Assembly (NCBI GenBank): GCA_000711775.1
Contig: ARYC01003947.1
Location: 1 to 64,000 of the forward strand
Length of the DNA: 64,000 nucleotides
Reading direction: 5' to 3'
Origin: Oxytricha trifallax
Taxonomy: Eukaryota; Ciliophora; Spirotrichea; Sporadotrichida; Oxytrichidae
This document shows, in pieces, positions 33,929-45,231 of this stretch; positions within the stretch are counted from its first letter, which is position 1; each line of letters opens with the position of its first letter. The translations under genes were made by a program, and so were the position numbers. Below the pieces are notes generated by a model. That model made no database searches, had not been told where the DNA came from, and saw only the letters and a program-made list of their open reading frames with translations.

Positions 33929-36900
33929 TATGAGTAATAGTAGAGCAAGTGCAACTAACTCAAACTTAAAATCTACTAGGATATAAACCTTATATTATCA
34001 TAATATTTTCAATCTATAAATTACTTGAAAGAATAAATGTGCTTTTAATTAACTCATTTTGGAATAAAGCGCAATAAAGAATTAGTATCAAGACTTTGAG
34101 ATATCCTTAGATAACAACAGCTCATTTCACAGTCATAATTTTTACAGAACTAGTAGTGTCAGAGAACCACAGTTATGTGGGATTGGGGTAAGAAACAATC
34201 TAGATTTCAATTAAGTGCAAAGTTCGATTAGCCTAAGAGATCAAAAACAATAAATCACAAACTCGTCTGCATGCGAAATTTAATTTTATTTATATTGTGA
34301 TAGAAGAAAAAGATTTTAGGGGATCTTTTAATTTCAATTAAAAACTGATATTTTTATTAGCATAAGACCCTGCAATTGGAGGCAGTTTAGATTTCACAAT
34401 TAACTTTAGCATTCAAAGTTCTCCATCAAAAGGTATCGTACTGAGAAAAATGAGATCTCAGTAATATTAACAATCCTAATAATAAATACAAAATGTCAAT
34501 AGCAATAGAAATTTCTCAAATATCAGAAATGACTTTATTACTGATCAGGAACTTGATTTGTTACAAGCGGAAAGTCTAAGAGAACCCCGATCTAATAATT
34601 CAAAGGTAAAATCAAATTTGTTTTTAATTAAAATTACTTATAGATTGGCGCAATTTAATTTTAAAAGTTTAATCAAAACTATCAGACCCCTGGCTTGGGC
34701 AAATTGGGTAACATATGCTTTGCAAATAGTGTCATTTAGTGCCTCACCCAAAGTCCACATTTCTTAATGTATTGCAAGAGAAACTTTCATTCTCAGAAAC
34801 GCCCAGCAAGAATTTTACAAACTGGTCCATTAATGATGTTGAATTCAATTGGATCAATTTAAATACAAATTTATCTTCATATTCTTTATTTTAATTACTA
34901 AGTTGTTTTTTTAACTTAAAAATTGAAATGATCACATTCGAGTCAAATGTTCTTGAGATCAGCCGCCTGAATAAACAGTTACTCAAACTGTTTCTCCCCG
35001 ACACCCCTACCCCTCCCCTACCCCTAGCGAGCCTTACACCCCCTACCTACCACCCCCCTCCCCAACCCTACCCCTCCCCTACCCCCCATAAAATATGCCA
35101 TTTCAAATGAAAAAATTGACTCCCACAGCCTGAATCGAATTCTTTTGCGACATCTCGACTTCATGACCTTTTATATATACAAAAAATAACATAAAATTTT
35201 CAAAATTTTTTCTCCAAATATAAGCTAGAAATACGATATAATTTTTATTTTTGATAGGTTTTACATCGTTCGCCAACATTTTCCCACATACACCCATATG
35301 AAAAATAAATAATATTAAATTTCCATTAAAAATATATATTAATTATTTTTATTGACATAACATACTTAATTTAACTTTTTAAAAAATTCATCTCTTACAT
35401 CTCCGTCATTCAACATATTTCCAAAAAGTAGTATGATTAATTTTTGATTTTAAATTTTTCTATTCAGTTCTGGTTTGGCTCATTTACATTTTTTCATAAA
35501 TCATACGTCTGTTAATATTATATTTTACTTTATCTATAAAAAGCAATAATTTTTTGATAATATTGATATAATAGAAAATATTAAGAAATAATAAATATAA
35601 TTTTGGAACTGCATTGATTTTTATTATGCTTATAAAATGAAGTACTGGTAAATTAATATTTTATTAGTTTTAAGTATTTTACTTTGCTTATTATTACTAC
35701 TATAAATTTAAGATTAATAAATTGATATTTAGCATTTTAGTGATTGAATATAAATTGAGAAAATTTAAAGGTTCAATGCATAATGCTCTGACTTTTAATT
35801 CTTATTACATTATACATCTTCATCAACAAAAATTGAATGATACTTAATTTTAATAAATAAACTATTAAAATGTCAAAAATTATTGAAATAAATTTGCAAA
35901 TATTTATGTATGAATTAAAAGTAAGAGATTTATAAATTATTAATTTTCATAATATAAACTAACTTTAAATTAAATTGAGTTAAATGTTTACAAAAAGATG
36001 ATTCATATTGATTTAAATAATTTCATTATTTTTTTAATGAAAGAATTTGAAATAAAGTTAATTGTTATTTTAACAGACGTATGATTTATGAAAAAATGTA
36101 AATGAGCCAAACCAGAACTGAATAGAAAAATTTAAAATCAAAAATTAATCATACTACTTTTTGGAAATATGTTGAATGACGGAGATGTAAGAGATGAATT
36201 TTTTAAAAAGTTAAATTAAGTATGTTATGTCAATAAAAATAATTAATATATATTTTTAATGGAAATTTAATATTATTTATTTTTCATATGGGTGTATGTG
36301 GGAAAATGTTGGCGAACGATGTAAAACCTATCAAAAATAAAAATTATATCGTATTTCTAGCTTATATTTGGAGAAAAAATTTTGAAAATTTTATGTTATT
36401 TTTTGTATATATAAAAGGTCATGAAGTCGAGATGTCGCAAAAGAATTCGATTCAGGCTGTGGGAGTCAATTTTTTCATTTGAAATGGCATATTTTATGGG
36501 GGGGGGTGTAGGGGAGGGGTAGGGGGGGTGGTAGGGGGGTAGGGGGGTAGGGGCTGTAAGGCTCGCTAGGGGTAGGGAGGGGTAGGGGTGTCGGGGAGAA
36601 CACTCAACAGTGAGAAATTCTGTTCCTTTTGCATCCTTGAAGCCCACATTAAAGAGATTTTCGCTGAGCGTGAGAGAGGCACAAAATTTGTTTACCCTTT
36701 GAGCGCTATTGCTTTAATTAAAAAGGTTGCACAAGGCCTTTTTCAAGTTGGCAGACAATGTGATGCATCAGAATTTCTACTATGTTTGCTTGAAAACATG
36801 ATATAATCTTCTTTCGGGTATTTGAACAACGCACCCTTCAAGCTATAGAGGGAAACTGTTGTTTCAAAGATTTTTCAGGGAATGCTTGAAAGATAAATAA

Positions 36901-39900
36901 TATGCTGCTCATGCTCAAATATGACAATGATAGAAGTAGCATTTCTTGATTTGAGTTAGGTAAGAACTTAAATTTGATATTGATCAGATTCATGGCCTAT
37001 AGAATATTGCAAACAGTAATAAAGATCAGAGAATGAGTGACACTTAAATGTCAACCTAACCTGTCAATTTCCTTGATTGCATAAGTTTTATTTTTAAATA
37101 TAATATTTAAAAGTGAGTTCTTTAAGACTGATATCTTGGATGAGCAAAACAATTATTATTGCCAGAGTTGCGGAAGATTGAGCAAAACATAAACAAGATT
37201 CAGAATGAAGAACTGTAAGTATCCTTCTTACTATTATTCATTAAATCCTTTAGTACCTAAAGTTTTGATTGCCCACATGAAGAGATTCACTCACTTAGGG
37301 ACTAAGCTAAAAACTCCCCTAAATTTTCCAGAGTATTTCTCCTTCGACTCTGATTACCTACTTGAGGATGTCGCTTTCAAAGAGCAATAACATCAGTATA
37401 GCTCTATGCTTTAATTGTTCATCAGGAATATTCAGCACATAAGGGTCATTACTATAGTTATATTAGACCTACTAATTCAGATAATTGGTACTAGTATGAT
37501 GATGAATCAGTTAAACTTATTGAAAACTTGGAGAGTCAGATTCTTTCTACATAAAAAGCCTACATTTGTTTTATTAAATAATTAAAGTAGGGGAAGACCT
37601 GCCAATAATGAATCTGTCAGAAGAACAAATTAATATTAGAAATTATCAATTTAGAATAGCCCTGAAAAAGTTTTAAATAAATATATAATTTTCATTAAGT
37701 TCCTAAGGGGATTCCTTAGATTAATCTGTTTAAGAACAAAAAGAGTCAGTAAAGAGTAACCCTCTAAAATTCAAAGATAAATGAATTCAATCCTAAATTC
37801 CATACTCCCATTAATAATTCACATTCTAGAAATAGTAGTAATATAAAACGAGGTGATGCACCTGTCAATTAATTAAATCTCGAAGAGACCAAGATGGAAG
37901 ATTTTGATATCTCAATTAACGAATTAATTTTAGAGTTTTTATTGCATTCAATAATTTATTATTAAACTACCGATACATCAAGTCATGAATACCAAATTAA
38001 GAATACGAGAAGAAGAGGAGGGAACTTATAATAAACACAATATAGACCAAATCATCAATTTGTCGACGACCCTGAGGATATTTTACTTTAGAAGAAGTCA
38101 ACTTTAAAAATCTAGCAAGGACCTATCATAGCATAACAAATAAAAACTCAAACTTAACCATTAATGACTAAAAAAGTAGAAATGAGAGTCCAACTAAAAT
38201 TTCAATTAATTTGCTATAAATTAATATAGGACCAAATTCAATTAAAAAGTCTCATAAACCAAAGTCTATCAGATTAATAATTTTAGCTCTAAAAATAGCA
38301 CTGTTTCCAAAAGGAAGTATCAAAAGAATTTTCTTTTGGAAAATGTTAATATGAATTCTAATAATTTTGTATTGCAACATTTTTTAAAATATAAATCATA
38401 TAAATAATTCCTCAAACTTCTCATCAGCTAATTCTTGAATTAAAACACTGAAAGTGGTAATTTCAGATCTTAAAACATAGAAATGACAAATAACAATTCT
38501 CTTCCAAAACTAAGAAGTACTCAATAGCCTCGTTAATTGTAACAATAGTCAAGTTTCATCCAACTCTAGTTACAATAAAAAAACGATTTCGATTAAATGT
38601 CTCAGACATCAAAGAAATCAGTAAAATCCAATATTTTTTCAAAATTGAAGAACATAAAAGATCCAAAAAGATGCTCTTAGTTTCTAGAAATAGCTCGAAG
38701 ACTAGTTAATTTAAGAAAGGCAATGAAAATAGGAGGACACTCAGAAGTTAATAAAATAGTAACAATAGCAGCAACAACAATCAAAACCCCAAAAATCCTT
38801 TAGTAGTTTGACTGAGTTTTTGATTGATATAAGTGGGTAATTAACGCATAATTTTTTAGGGTTTTATGAGGGTTTATGTAGGGGATTAGGGTTTAAATAT
38901 TAGTAATTTAAGTGAGTATATGCGATGTTTGGGGTCAGTTTATGACAGTGATTATATAGATCTACTATTTAAGTTGCGATATGGATGTGTAGAATATAGT
39001 GACTAATTCAAACCTATTCTTAACTACACATCTATAGCTAGACTGCTTCACAAATCTCCTGCTACTGTTAGGTCTCACTGTTTATTAGCAATGAATTTGA
39101 AAGATAGCAAATAAATTCTAAGCCAAAGAGACCTTTGAAATTTTGAGCAGCATCATATTGAATATCTCGTCAATAATAAGACTCTGAAGTACTGGGCTCA
39201 TTTCTCTCTTGCTTAAAGAGCTTTGATGTTTCATCGCCAATTTCCTGGGCTTCACATTTCTGCTTAATCTATAGCTAACATATATAAATAGAATGGAATA
39301 TCTTATAAGACAGTCAATCGCATTAAGAGAGTGATTGACTTTACAGTTCCATTTTATAAGACAAATTATATATATGATTAAATGCAAAGGGCTTAATACA
39401 ATAACATTAAGTTCATTCATGCAGATGAAGCTGTGTTTACTTCAATACCTTCATATCAAAGACTTGGTACAAGAGGTTCAGCAATATTGAAGTTTATGAT
39501 TAGAAAGTGAAGGCTGTAACTCATGCTGTTCTTGGAAGAATCAGTGAATATAATGGGTTAGAAACTTATGTTATTCACCTCGTTCGATAAAGACTAACAA
39601 TACATAAAATTCTTGCATTAACTGAGAGATAAGTATGCTGACTAAGAGATCTTATTATTAGTTGATAACTTATCAGTTCACAAAACTAAGGAATCTAGGA
39701 AGGAGTATGAAAGGCATAACATGTGTGTTTAATGAGTAATCTCAAATTAATTTTAATCTATTCACTTATTAACTAAAATAAACCATCAATTTAAGTCGTG
39801 AAATATTTCAGAATGATTTGACGTGGCAAAGCGTGATTCCTGGATTAGAACATTAAAGACAAAAAACTCCATAAAAACCGATCTGCCTCTAAGTATCACC

Positions 39901-42900
39901 TACCCCCTAAGCAGGATGTAAAACCACAGAGCCAACGTTATGGATATGGGTACAGAGCTTGAGAGAATAGGCTTGACTTGAGGTTCATGGTGAAAAAACT
40001 GCTCGTGTCACTTGCTGCTGGGAACTTAATCAAAGGCAAAACATAACTCCTGTCTATAATGTTTTTTACAGCCCTCAATTCAATGGAATCGAGTTATATT
40101 TGGGGGCTATTGAAAGGTCAATACAAGAAACTTCCGCTTTATCACTCAATGCACGATTTGAAGATAGATGTAGTAGGTTTTATAAAGAGTGCTGGTAGGA
40201 GAGTAAACGATGAGAAAGCTAAAGTGTGTGCGAGAGAAGGGAGGTTTTGTGTTTATAAATAATTATTAGATTTAAACGAATGAATAAATGAGCCCTTAAA
40301 CAGATTTGGCTTCTCATTCTTTTCTTCTTCTTGTGGCTTGATAGGGCCCATGTTTCTTCTCTTAGAGACCGCTCTTGCATCTATGCTCATCTCTTCTGGC
40401 TTTTTTAAATCTTTGAAGAGCCTTTTACTAAATTCATGTTTTACTTGAGACTTTTTCTCTCTGTTCAATTTGCTACGCTCTTTCATCAAATATATAGGAG
40501 TAGCAGGTTTTTCTATAAAGTTAAGAGTTTAAGCTTACTATGGAGGCTTCAGCAATTCCTAGAGCCACGTGTCGCTGATTTTAATACCCTACTTCTCTTT
40601 TTCCTCAGGAGAGATGCTGTAGCGTTTCTTGTGAGCTTCTTAAATAACTTTATTTAAGTGGTCAGGTTTATGAGTTCAAGAACGCCAAAGAAGAAATTTC
40701 TCTCTGGTAACTTATTGGAGAGTTGTAACTTTGAAGGAAAGAAGAGAGCAACATCTGGATCACTCATAACATCATCATATAGATTTGTCACTGATATTTT
40801 TTATTAGTTAGGAATCTCATTCATCATTATTTTATTTGTCTTAAAAGCTTTTTTCTCTTCACTAAGTAGAGCTTTTAAGAATGAGATTTTAGTTCCACCT
40901 GAGTTGGTAAGAACAATCCAACTATGGTTAATAAGTTAGTCATGGATTTAAACTTACCTTGCTAGACCAAGTATCTGTAAGGGTCCTCTTTTTCGAAATT
41001 TCCCTATTAAATCTTTAGATTATATTCGCTTCATTGCATCAATTATATACTCCATCTTGCATCCATTATCTATAAATGATTATGTTTTTTTAAATTATTG
41101 ATCCTCATTCTAAGTTTAATAAATTCTTACTACTAAATAGGGAGATCTACTGGAGGTTCACCTTAATGCTATGTAGAGAAAGATGGAAACATTTGCTACA
41201 AGTTTCAGAGTTAGACTTCCATTTATATCAAACTTTTTCCATTAAATTGCTCCTAATAATAGTTAATTTAATTAGGAGGTACACCTAATTTAACTAAAAC
41301 TTAATTAGGTTGTTAAATTAAAGTTCAAAAACCGTATTAAGTGGTTACATTTAAATTATTAAAATTTAAAACTTTCCCTCCTAATTTTACAAGAACATCT
41401 TTAGGAGCACCACATAACCTCACTAAATAAAATGGATGAATTAGAATATAAATTATCATAAAAATTGTAAATATACATCAAATGTCTTTCTTTCATTTTT
41501 CACAAGACCATGCAAAGTCTTTGCAACTCTACTTAAACCAAAATATACAAGTAAAATTTAAACAGCTTGTATAATTATTTATATAATTTAAGAAATGAGC
41601 GCTAACCTACTAAGAAAAGCGGCACTGCTTGCCATTAGTCAGCAAAAACTTTCATTCATGAATTAAAAGAAAGTAGAGATATGCGATGCCTCTACTCAAT
41701 ATGAACCTGAAATTTTTTTACCTTAGGTCTCAAACTATGAATAGCAATTCATTTGCTAAATAGAAATGCAGAGCTAAGAAATTTAATGCTAAGAACCAAT
41801 AAAAATGGTGTCTTAGGAAGAAGAAAGAAAAAAATGCTGAGCATTATTGCTAAGAGTGTGAGAGATTCTTCACATATAAAATCTGCTGTCAAGCGTCATA
41901 TTTTAGAGCAGCATTCTAACAAGTCTAAGCTATATCTTAAGCATGATAAGATAGATGGAAATATTTCTGCCGTTCCTGCAATAAGTAATATAATCATTCA
42001 AGAGATTTAAAAGTTCACTTAGAAAAACATCATGGCAAGAAGTTTGAGGTTATAGATCCTGAGACTGGAGAGATTTTCCTTTAAAAAAGAAAGCCAAGAG
42101 AACCCCTTAGAGTCTCTCGAATAACTATTAAGAAAGAGAATAAACTCTTGAAAGCATTAAAAAACCTCCTGCCTCAGAGATAGTTAAAATTACTCTTAAG
42201 ATAGAAGCAATGAAATTTCCAATATTGAACGTAGTTGACCTTAATGACTTCCTAGAATGTTATCTAATTCTAGAAGATAAGTTTGAGAAGAAAGTCATCA
42301 CAGATAAGCAGTATGCTTTTAAGATATATCCATTCAATTACTTTAGATGCTATGACAATATCAGATGGAATTTGTCAATGAATACCAAGTATTTAACAAA
42401 GGCAAAAAACAGAGACTGTAGGTTTATAATAAAACTTGAAGTAATATTGCTCGCTCAAGAACACGTCGCTTTTCAGTTACCCATACTAAATGTCCTTAAG
42501 AGACTATATATAAGATTCAAGAATTGCTAAATAGCTGCCACTTATCCTAACAAATGTCTGCTAAGGAATATAGGAACTACATAACTTAGGATATGTTCAC
42601 AGAGATTTGAAGCCTGAGAATATCATGCTTGACTTTTCTCCTCTCAGAGTGGTTGTAATAGATTTCAATAGATCATATAGAGTAGAGACATCTGGGCTTG
42701 GTAACGTACTAGGCACACCTGGTTACTTTCCAGAGAGAGAAGACTGGAGAGATGGCGATATTAATTGTGATATTTGGGCTCTAGCAGCAATACTAGCAGA
42801 ATGCGATATGATAAGAAATGAATACTACAGTTGTAAAAGAGTGAATGATTCAAAGCAAAGAATACAGCAGTATTTAGATCAGAATAAAATCAAAGGCAAG

Positions 42901-43280
42901 ATGAGAGAAATAGCAGAATAGATTATTCTTAAGCCAAACTAAAGAGTAGAGAATACAATCGAGTAGTTTATAAAATATATAAGAGAAATAAAGTTTAGAA
43001 AATTGGCCCATTATACATAGAAACTGTTTGAGTGAATATATAAAATAAAATATCCAAATACACTCACATATAAATTAAATTTAAGCCCTAATCCCCTACA
43101 TAAACCCTAATAAATTATGCGTTAATTGCCCACTTATATTAATATCAAAAACTCAATCAAACTACTGAAGGGGTTTTGAATAGTAACAGTGAAACTGGAG
43201 ATTGCAGCAATAATGATAGCAAGAAAATCTATCATAAATCAGCAAATAAATAGGTTTGCTATATTGGACCCAAAAAATGA
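33929..43280 (+). CDS. Ubiquitin-specific protease (USP, C19 family), split by a long-TIR element and a TBE
   Basis: Probable start at 33929 (MSNSRASATNSNL) with a Ser/Asn-rich N-terminus. The Cys box GLGKLGNICFANSVIQCL is at about 34690-34745. After the 1.6-kb element come CSFCILEAHIKEIF and the QDAHEF-like GRQCDASEFLLCLLENM (36610-36805), zinc-ribbon halves CCSCSN (36905-36920) and YYCQSCGR (37155-37185), and the His box GHYYSYIRPTNSDNWYQYDD (about 37450-37510). Small introns lie near 36957-36987 and 37088-37115. A low-complexity Asn/Gln/Ser tail is cut by the TBE and ends at TGA 43278-43280. The enzyme removes ubiquitin from proteins; the zinc-ribbon layout resembles the USP36/17 group. 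One-base slips near 34765 and 37400. Confidence 0.8.
34990..36606. mobile_element. Long-TIR non-autonomous element, 1.6 kb
   Basis: Arms of about 520 bp (34994-35517 and 36073-36600) are almost perfect inverted copies, starting TTCTCCCCGACACCCCTACC followed by variable C-rich repeats (G-rich on the right arm). The 550-bp centre is AT-rich without a gene. ACTCAA is found just outside both ends (34982-34987 and 36602-36607) and may be the target duplication. It separates the USP Cys-box segment from the following segment. Confidence 0.8.
38920..40213 (+). pseudogene. TBE 42-kDa DDE transposase, broken by SINE and stops
   Basis: ATG 38920 (MRCLGSVYDSDYIDLLFK). A helix-turn-helix-like region SIARLLHKSPATVRSH is followed by NYIYDQMQRAQYNNIKFIHADEA, which carries the first catalytic Asp, LLLVDNLSVHKTKES with the second Asp (about 39655-39700), and YSPQFNGIELYLGAIER with the final Glu (about 40070-40110). 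Together they form the Tc1/mariner-type DDE triad of TBE elements. TGAs near 39130 and 39508, a frame change, and the SINE at 39730-40031 between the second Asp and the Glu make this copy inactive. The intact enzyme is reported to act in germline DNA elimination in Oxytricha. Confidence 0.85.
39730..40031 (-). mobile_element. SINE 3' fragment inside TBE transposase (copy 3)
   Basis: Shares with copy 1 the stretch from GGGATTAAGTTCCCAGCAGC to the tail ATTACTCATTA (read on the minus strand). The 5' tRNA-like part is missing, as expected for 5' truncation. Confidence 0.75.
40253..41060 (-). CDS. TBE 22-kDa-type ORF (copy 2)
   Basis: Minus-strand gene of about 230 residues. Near its start is RKRGPLQILGLAS, then a 36-bp GTAAGT...ATAG intron (about 40923-40958), then WIVLTNSGGTKISFLKALL in frame. 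The C-terminus is basic and charged: EEMSIDARAVSKRRNMGP and EEEKNEKPNLFK. The first copy has the same intron position. The role of this TBE protein is not known. It sits between the convergent transposase and the divergent zinc-finger/kinase gene. Minor frame doubts remain in the middle. Confidence 0.6.
41595..43035 (+). CDS. TBE 57-kDa zinc-finger/kinase protein (copy 2)
   Basis: Starts MSANLLRK (41595). Around 41970-42040 a complete C2H2 finger reads FCRSCNKQYNHSRDLKVH with HLEKHH. The kinase-like region includes VHRDLKPENIMLDFSPLRVV, VIDFNRSYR (DFN instead of DFG), GTPGYFPEREDW (activation-segment end, PE kept) and CDIWALAAILAE, then KPNQRVENTIEQFIKY, ending at TGA 43033-43035. Frame changes near 41960, 42180 and 42570 are needed, so activity is uncertain. 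Zinc finger plus kinase is a known but unexplained feature of TBE elements. Confidence 0.75.
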
Positions 43281-43572
43281 TAAGAAAAGTTGCCAAACAA
43301 TAAACAATAAATATATATAGTTTTACTAATCAAAAGAGTATGATCAACTACTCTACTGAAGATATAGATCAAATTTTTTTAACAATATTTCAATGCATAC
43401 CTTTCCTTGCTGTCAACTAGTCATTTGTTAATTCTAATTGATAATATAATTGCGTGAATAAAGTAAAAATTATAAATAAATATATTATTAGGAATAATAT
43501 TGCGGAATAACAATAGGCAATGTTACATTTATTTAAACGAATAATTTTATACTTTTATATAATTATGAAATA

Positions 43573-44958
43573 ATGAATAGTAGTGGAGGAAACAGATAGT
43601 AACAATAGAAGTAGAACTCCAAGCATTAAAGCAGTCTTCTAAAGTACATTCTTCACAAATATTAAGCAAGTATTTATTGTAGAAACAAGGAGCTGGAGAT
43701 TGAAATTACAAGTGACGTAGACCAGTAATAGGAAAGTAGGAATCTTAATAGAAATCTTGGAGGAAGTTGGGGCAATTACAATGATGACAGCATTGTCTAG
43801 GATACAGCCAATATACTAGTAAGTTAACACTATAAATAAACCTCTTAATTTAAATTATAGCAAATGAACAATGATTATGGCAATAACTAATATAAAAATA
43901 GCAATGACCTAGAGATGGACAGTGATTGGAGAAATTCCGATTAATAACAATAAAATAATTATTCCTTAAATAAACAAAGGGTTAACTATGACGAAGAGGA
44001 AGATGACGATGATTAATCTCAGAATAAATTGGAGTTTATTCGAAGGTCTGAACATCAGAGATAACTCGATAAATAAATGAAAAGCTAAACTAATATTGCG
44101 AAAGTCTAATTTAACTGGAGAAATTATATTCAATTAACTTTAATAAAATTAAATTATGGCAGTTAAAGTTGGCCAATTATACGATATTTAGTTCCTTCGA
44201 TAGAGAATTCAAATTAAATCGACTATATTATTGACGGTACTATTTATCGCATCTCTCGAGAGAGTTAAATCCACTTTAATTGAAGGGCACAATTTAATGA
44301 ATTTATAGACATCCAATTAAAGTAGAGTTAACTCGCTCTAGTGATACGATAAATAGTACCGTCAATAATAAAGTCGATTAAATTTTGAATTCTCTCTAAT
44401 TGTCAATTTCATCAAATTTCATCAACTTTGACTGCAATAATTTAAATTATATAAAAGTTAATTTTAATTAATTTTTCCAATTCAATTATACTTTTATTTT
44501 AGCAATAATAAGGAGAAAGCCCAGTATGATGATGAGGATTACGAAGAAAGCTAGTAGAATAATTACTATCAATAAGACAAAGAAGATGATGATTTGCTGC
44601 TGTAACAGAGACATGCAGCTGTAAATAATTAGAGATATCAAGAAAACGACTAAGATTACTATGAAGAGGAGGATGATAATGACATTCATTATGATAAGAA
44701 AGAATATGAAGATGATGACAGTAATATGAATGAAGAAGAATTATTGTAGGTGCGATAATAGAATCTAAGTAGTAAATAAGGGCCTGCCAAGAGCAGCTAA
44801 GGCCTTAAAAAAGAAATGCTGGGAAGAAATCTAATAAATATGATGAAAACTAGCTTATGGAATTCAATACTGTAGGAATACATTCTATTAGAGGAAGTTA
44901 AATAAAGTAAAAATTAATTAATTACCTTGATTATATTTTTGGAAATTTTTTAAAACTC
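43573..44958 (+). CDS. Acidic Asn/Gln-rich protein, interrupted by a foldback element
   Basis: ATG 43573 (MNSSGGNRQQQQKQNSKHQ). An intron of about 42 bp (43817-43858, GTAAGT...TATAG) is followed by MNNDYGNNQYKNSND and runs of Asp/Glu (YDEEEDDDDQSQ). A 352-bp foldback IES (44137-44488) is removed in frame to reach NNKEKAQYDDEDYEESQ and further acidic repeats. The end is near TGA 44956-44958 after a frame change near 44815 (KSNKYDENQLMEFNTVG). The whole protein is predicted disordered; composition suggests a nuclear acidic or chromatin-linked protein, but there is no diagnostic domain. Confidence 0.5.
44137..44488. mobile_element. Foldback MITE acting as IES, 9-bp flanking repeat ATTCAATTA
   Basis: A near-palindrome (arms about 150 bp each, pairing around GGGCACAATTTAATGAATT) lies between ATTCAATTA at 44128-44136 and 44480-44488. 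Deleting one repeat plus the element keeps the host frame open: FNWRNYIQLYFYFSNNKEK. Confidence 0.8.
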
Positions 44959-45231
44959 TGAATTTATTATTTTAAATGGAAAGCGCATAAAAAAAAATGA
45001 GACGGTTGTAGTGATTAATAGAATAAATTTATTTCATCGCTTAAAGTAGAAACTCCAATGTATTTTTGTTGAGAGTTAGCTCAAAATCAAAATAACTCCC
45101 TTCCTCACATAATGTAAACGATAATATCTAGTTATTATTGCAAATTCTACTGTAAAATCTATGAATTTTAAGTAACTATAAATTTGATACTACCCTATTT
45201 ATTACAATAAATTCATTTAATTTCAAGTAGA

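Larger units (their letters stand above)
38782..43178 (+). mobile_element. Complete TBE transposon, 4.4 kb, in USP gene
   Basis: The left end is CAAAACCCCAAAAATCC (38782) and the right end GGGGTTTTG (43178), with inverted subterminal repeats over about 110 bp. AAT flanks both sides (38779-38781, 43179-43181), the ANT target of TBEs. Genes in order: transposase (+), 22-kDa type (-), zinc-finger/kinase (+). Removing the element and one AAT rejoins an Asn/Ser-rich USP tail in frame. A SINE has inserted into the transposase gene. Confidence 0.92.

Noticed and set aside
35103..36482. Identical 64-residue ORFs on both arms of the long-TIR element
   Set aside because: They are the same sequence read in mirrored orientation within the inverted arms; no start context or conservation pattern supports a gene.
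44486..44689. Hydrophobic minus-strand ORF rich in Ile/Leu/Val
   Set aside because: It is the antisense of Asp/Asn/Glu-rich coding sequence on the plus strand.
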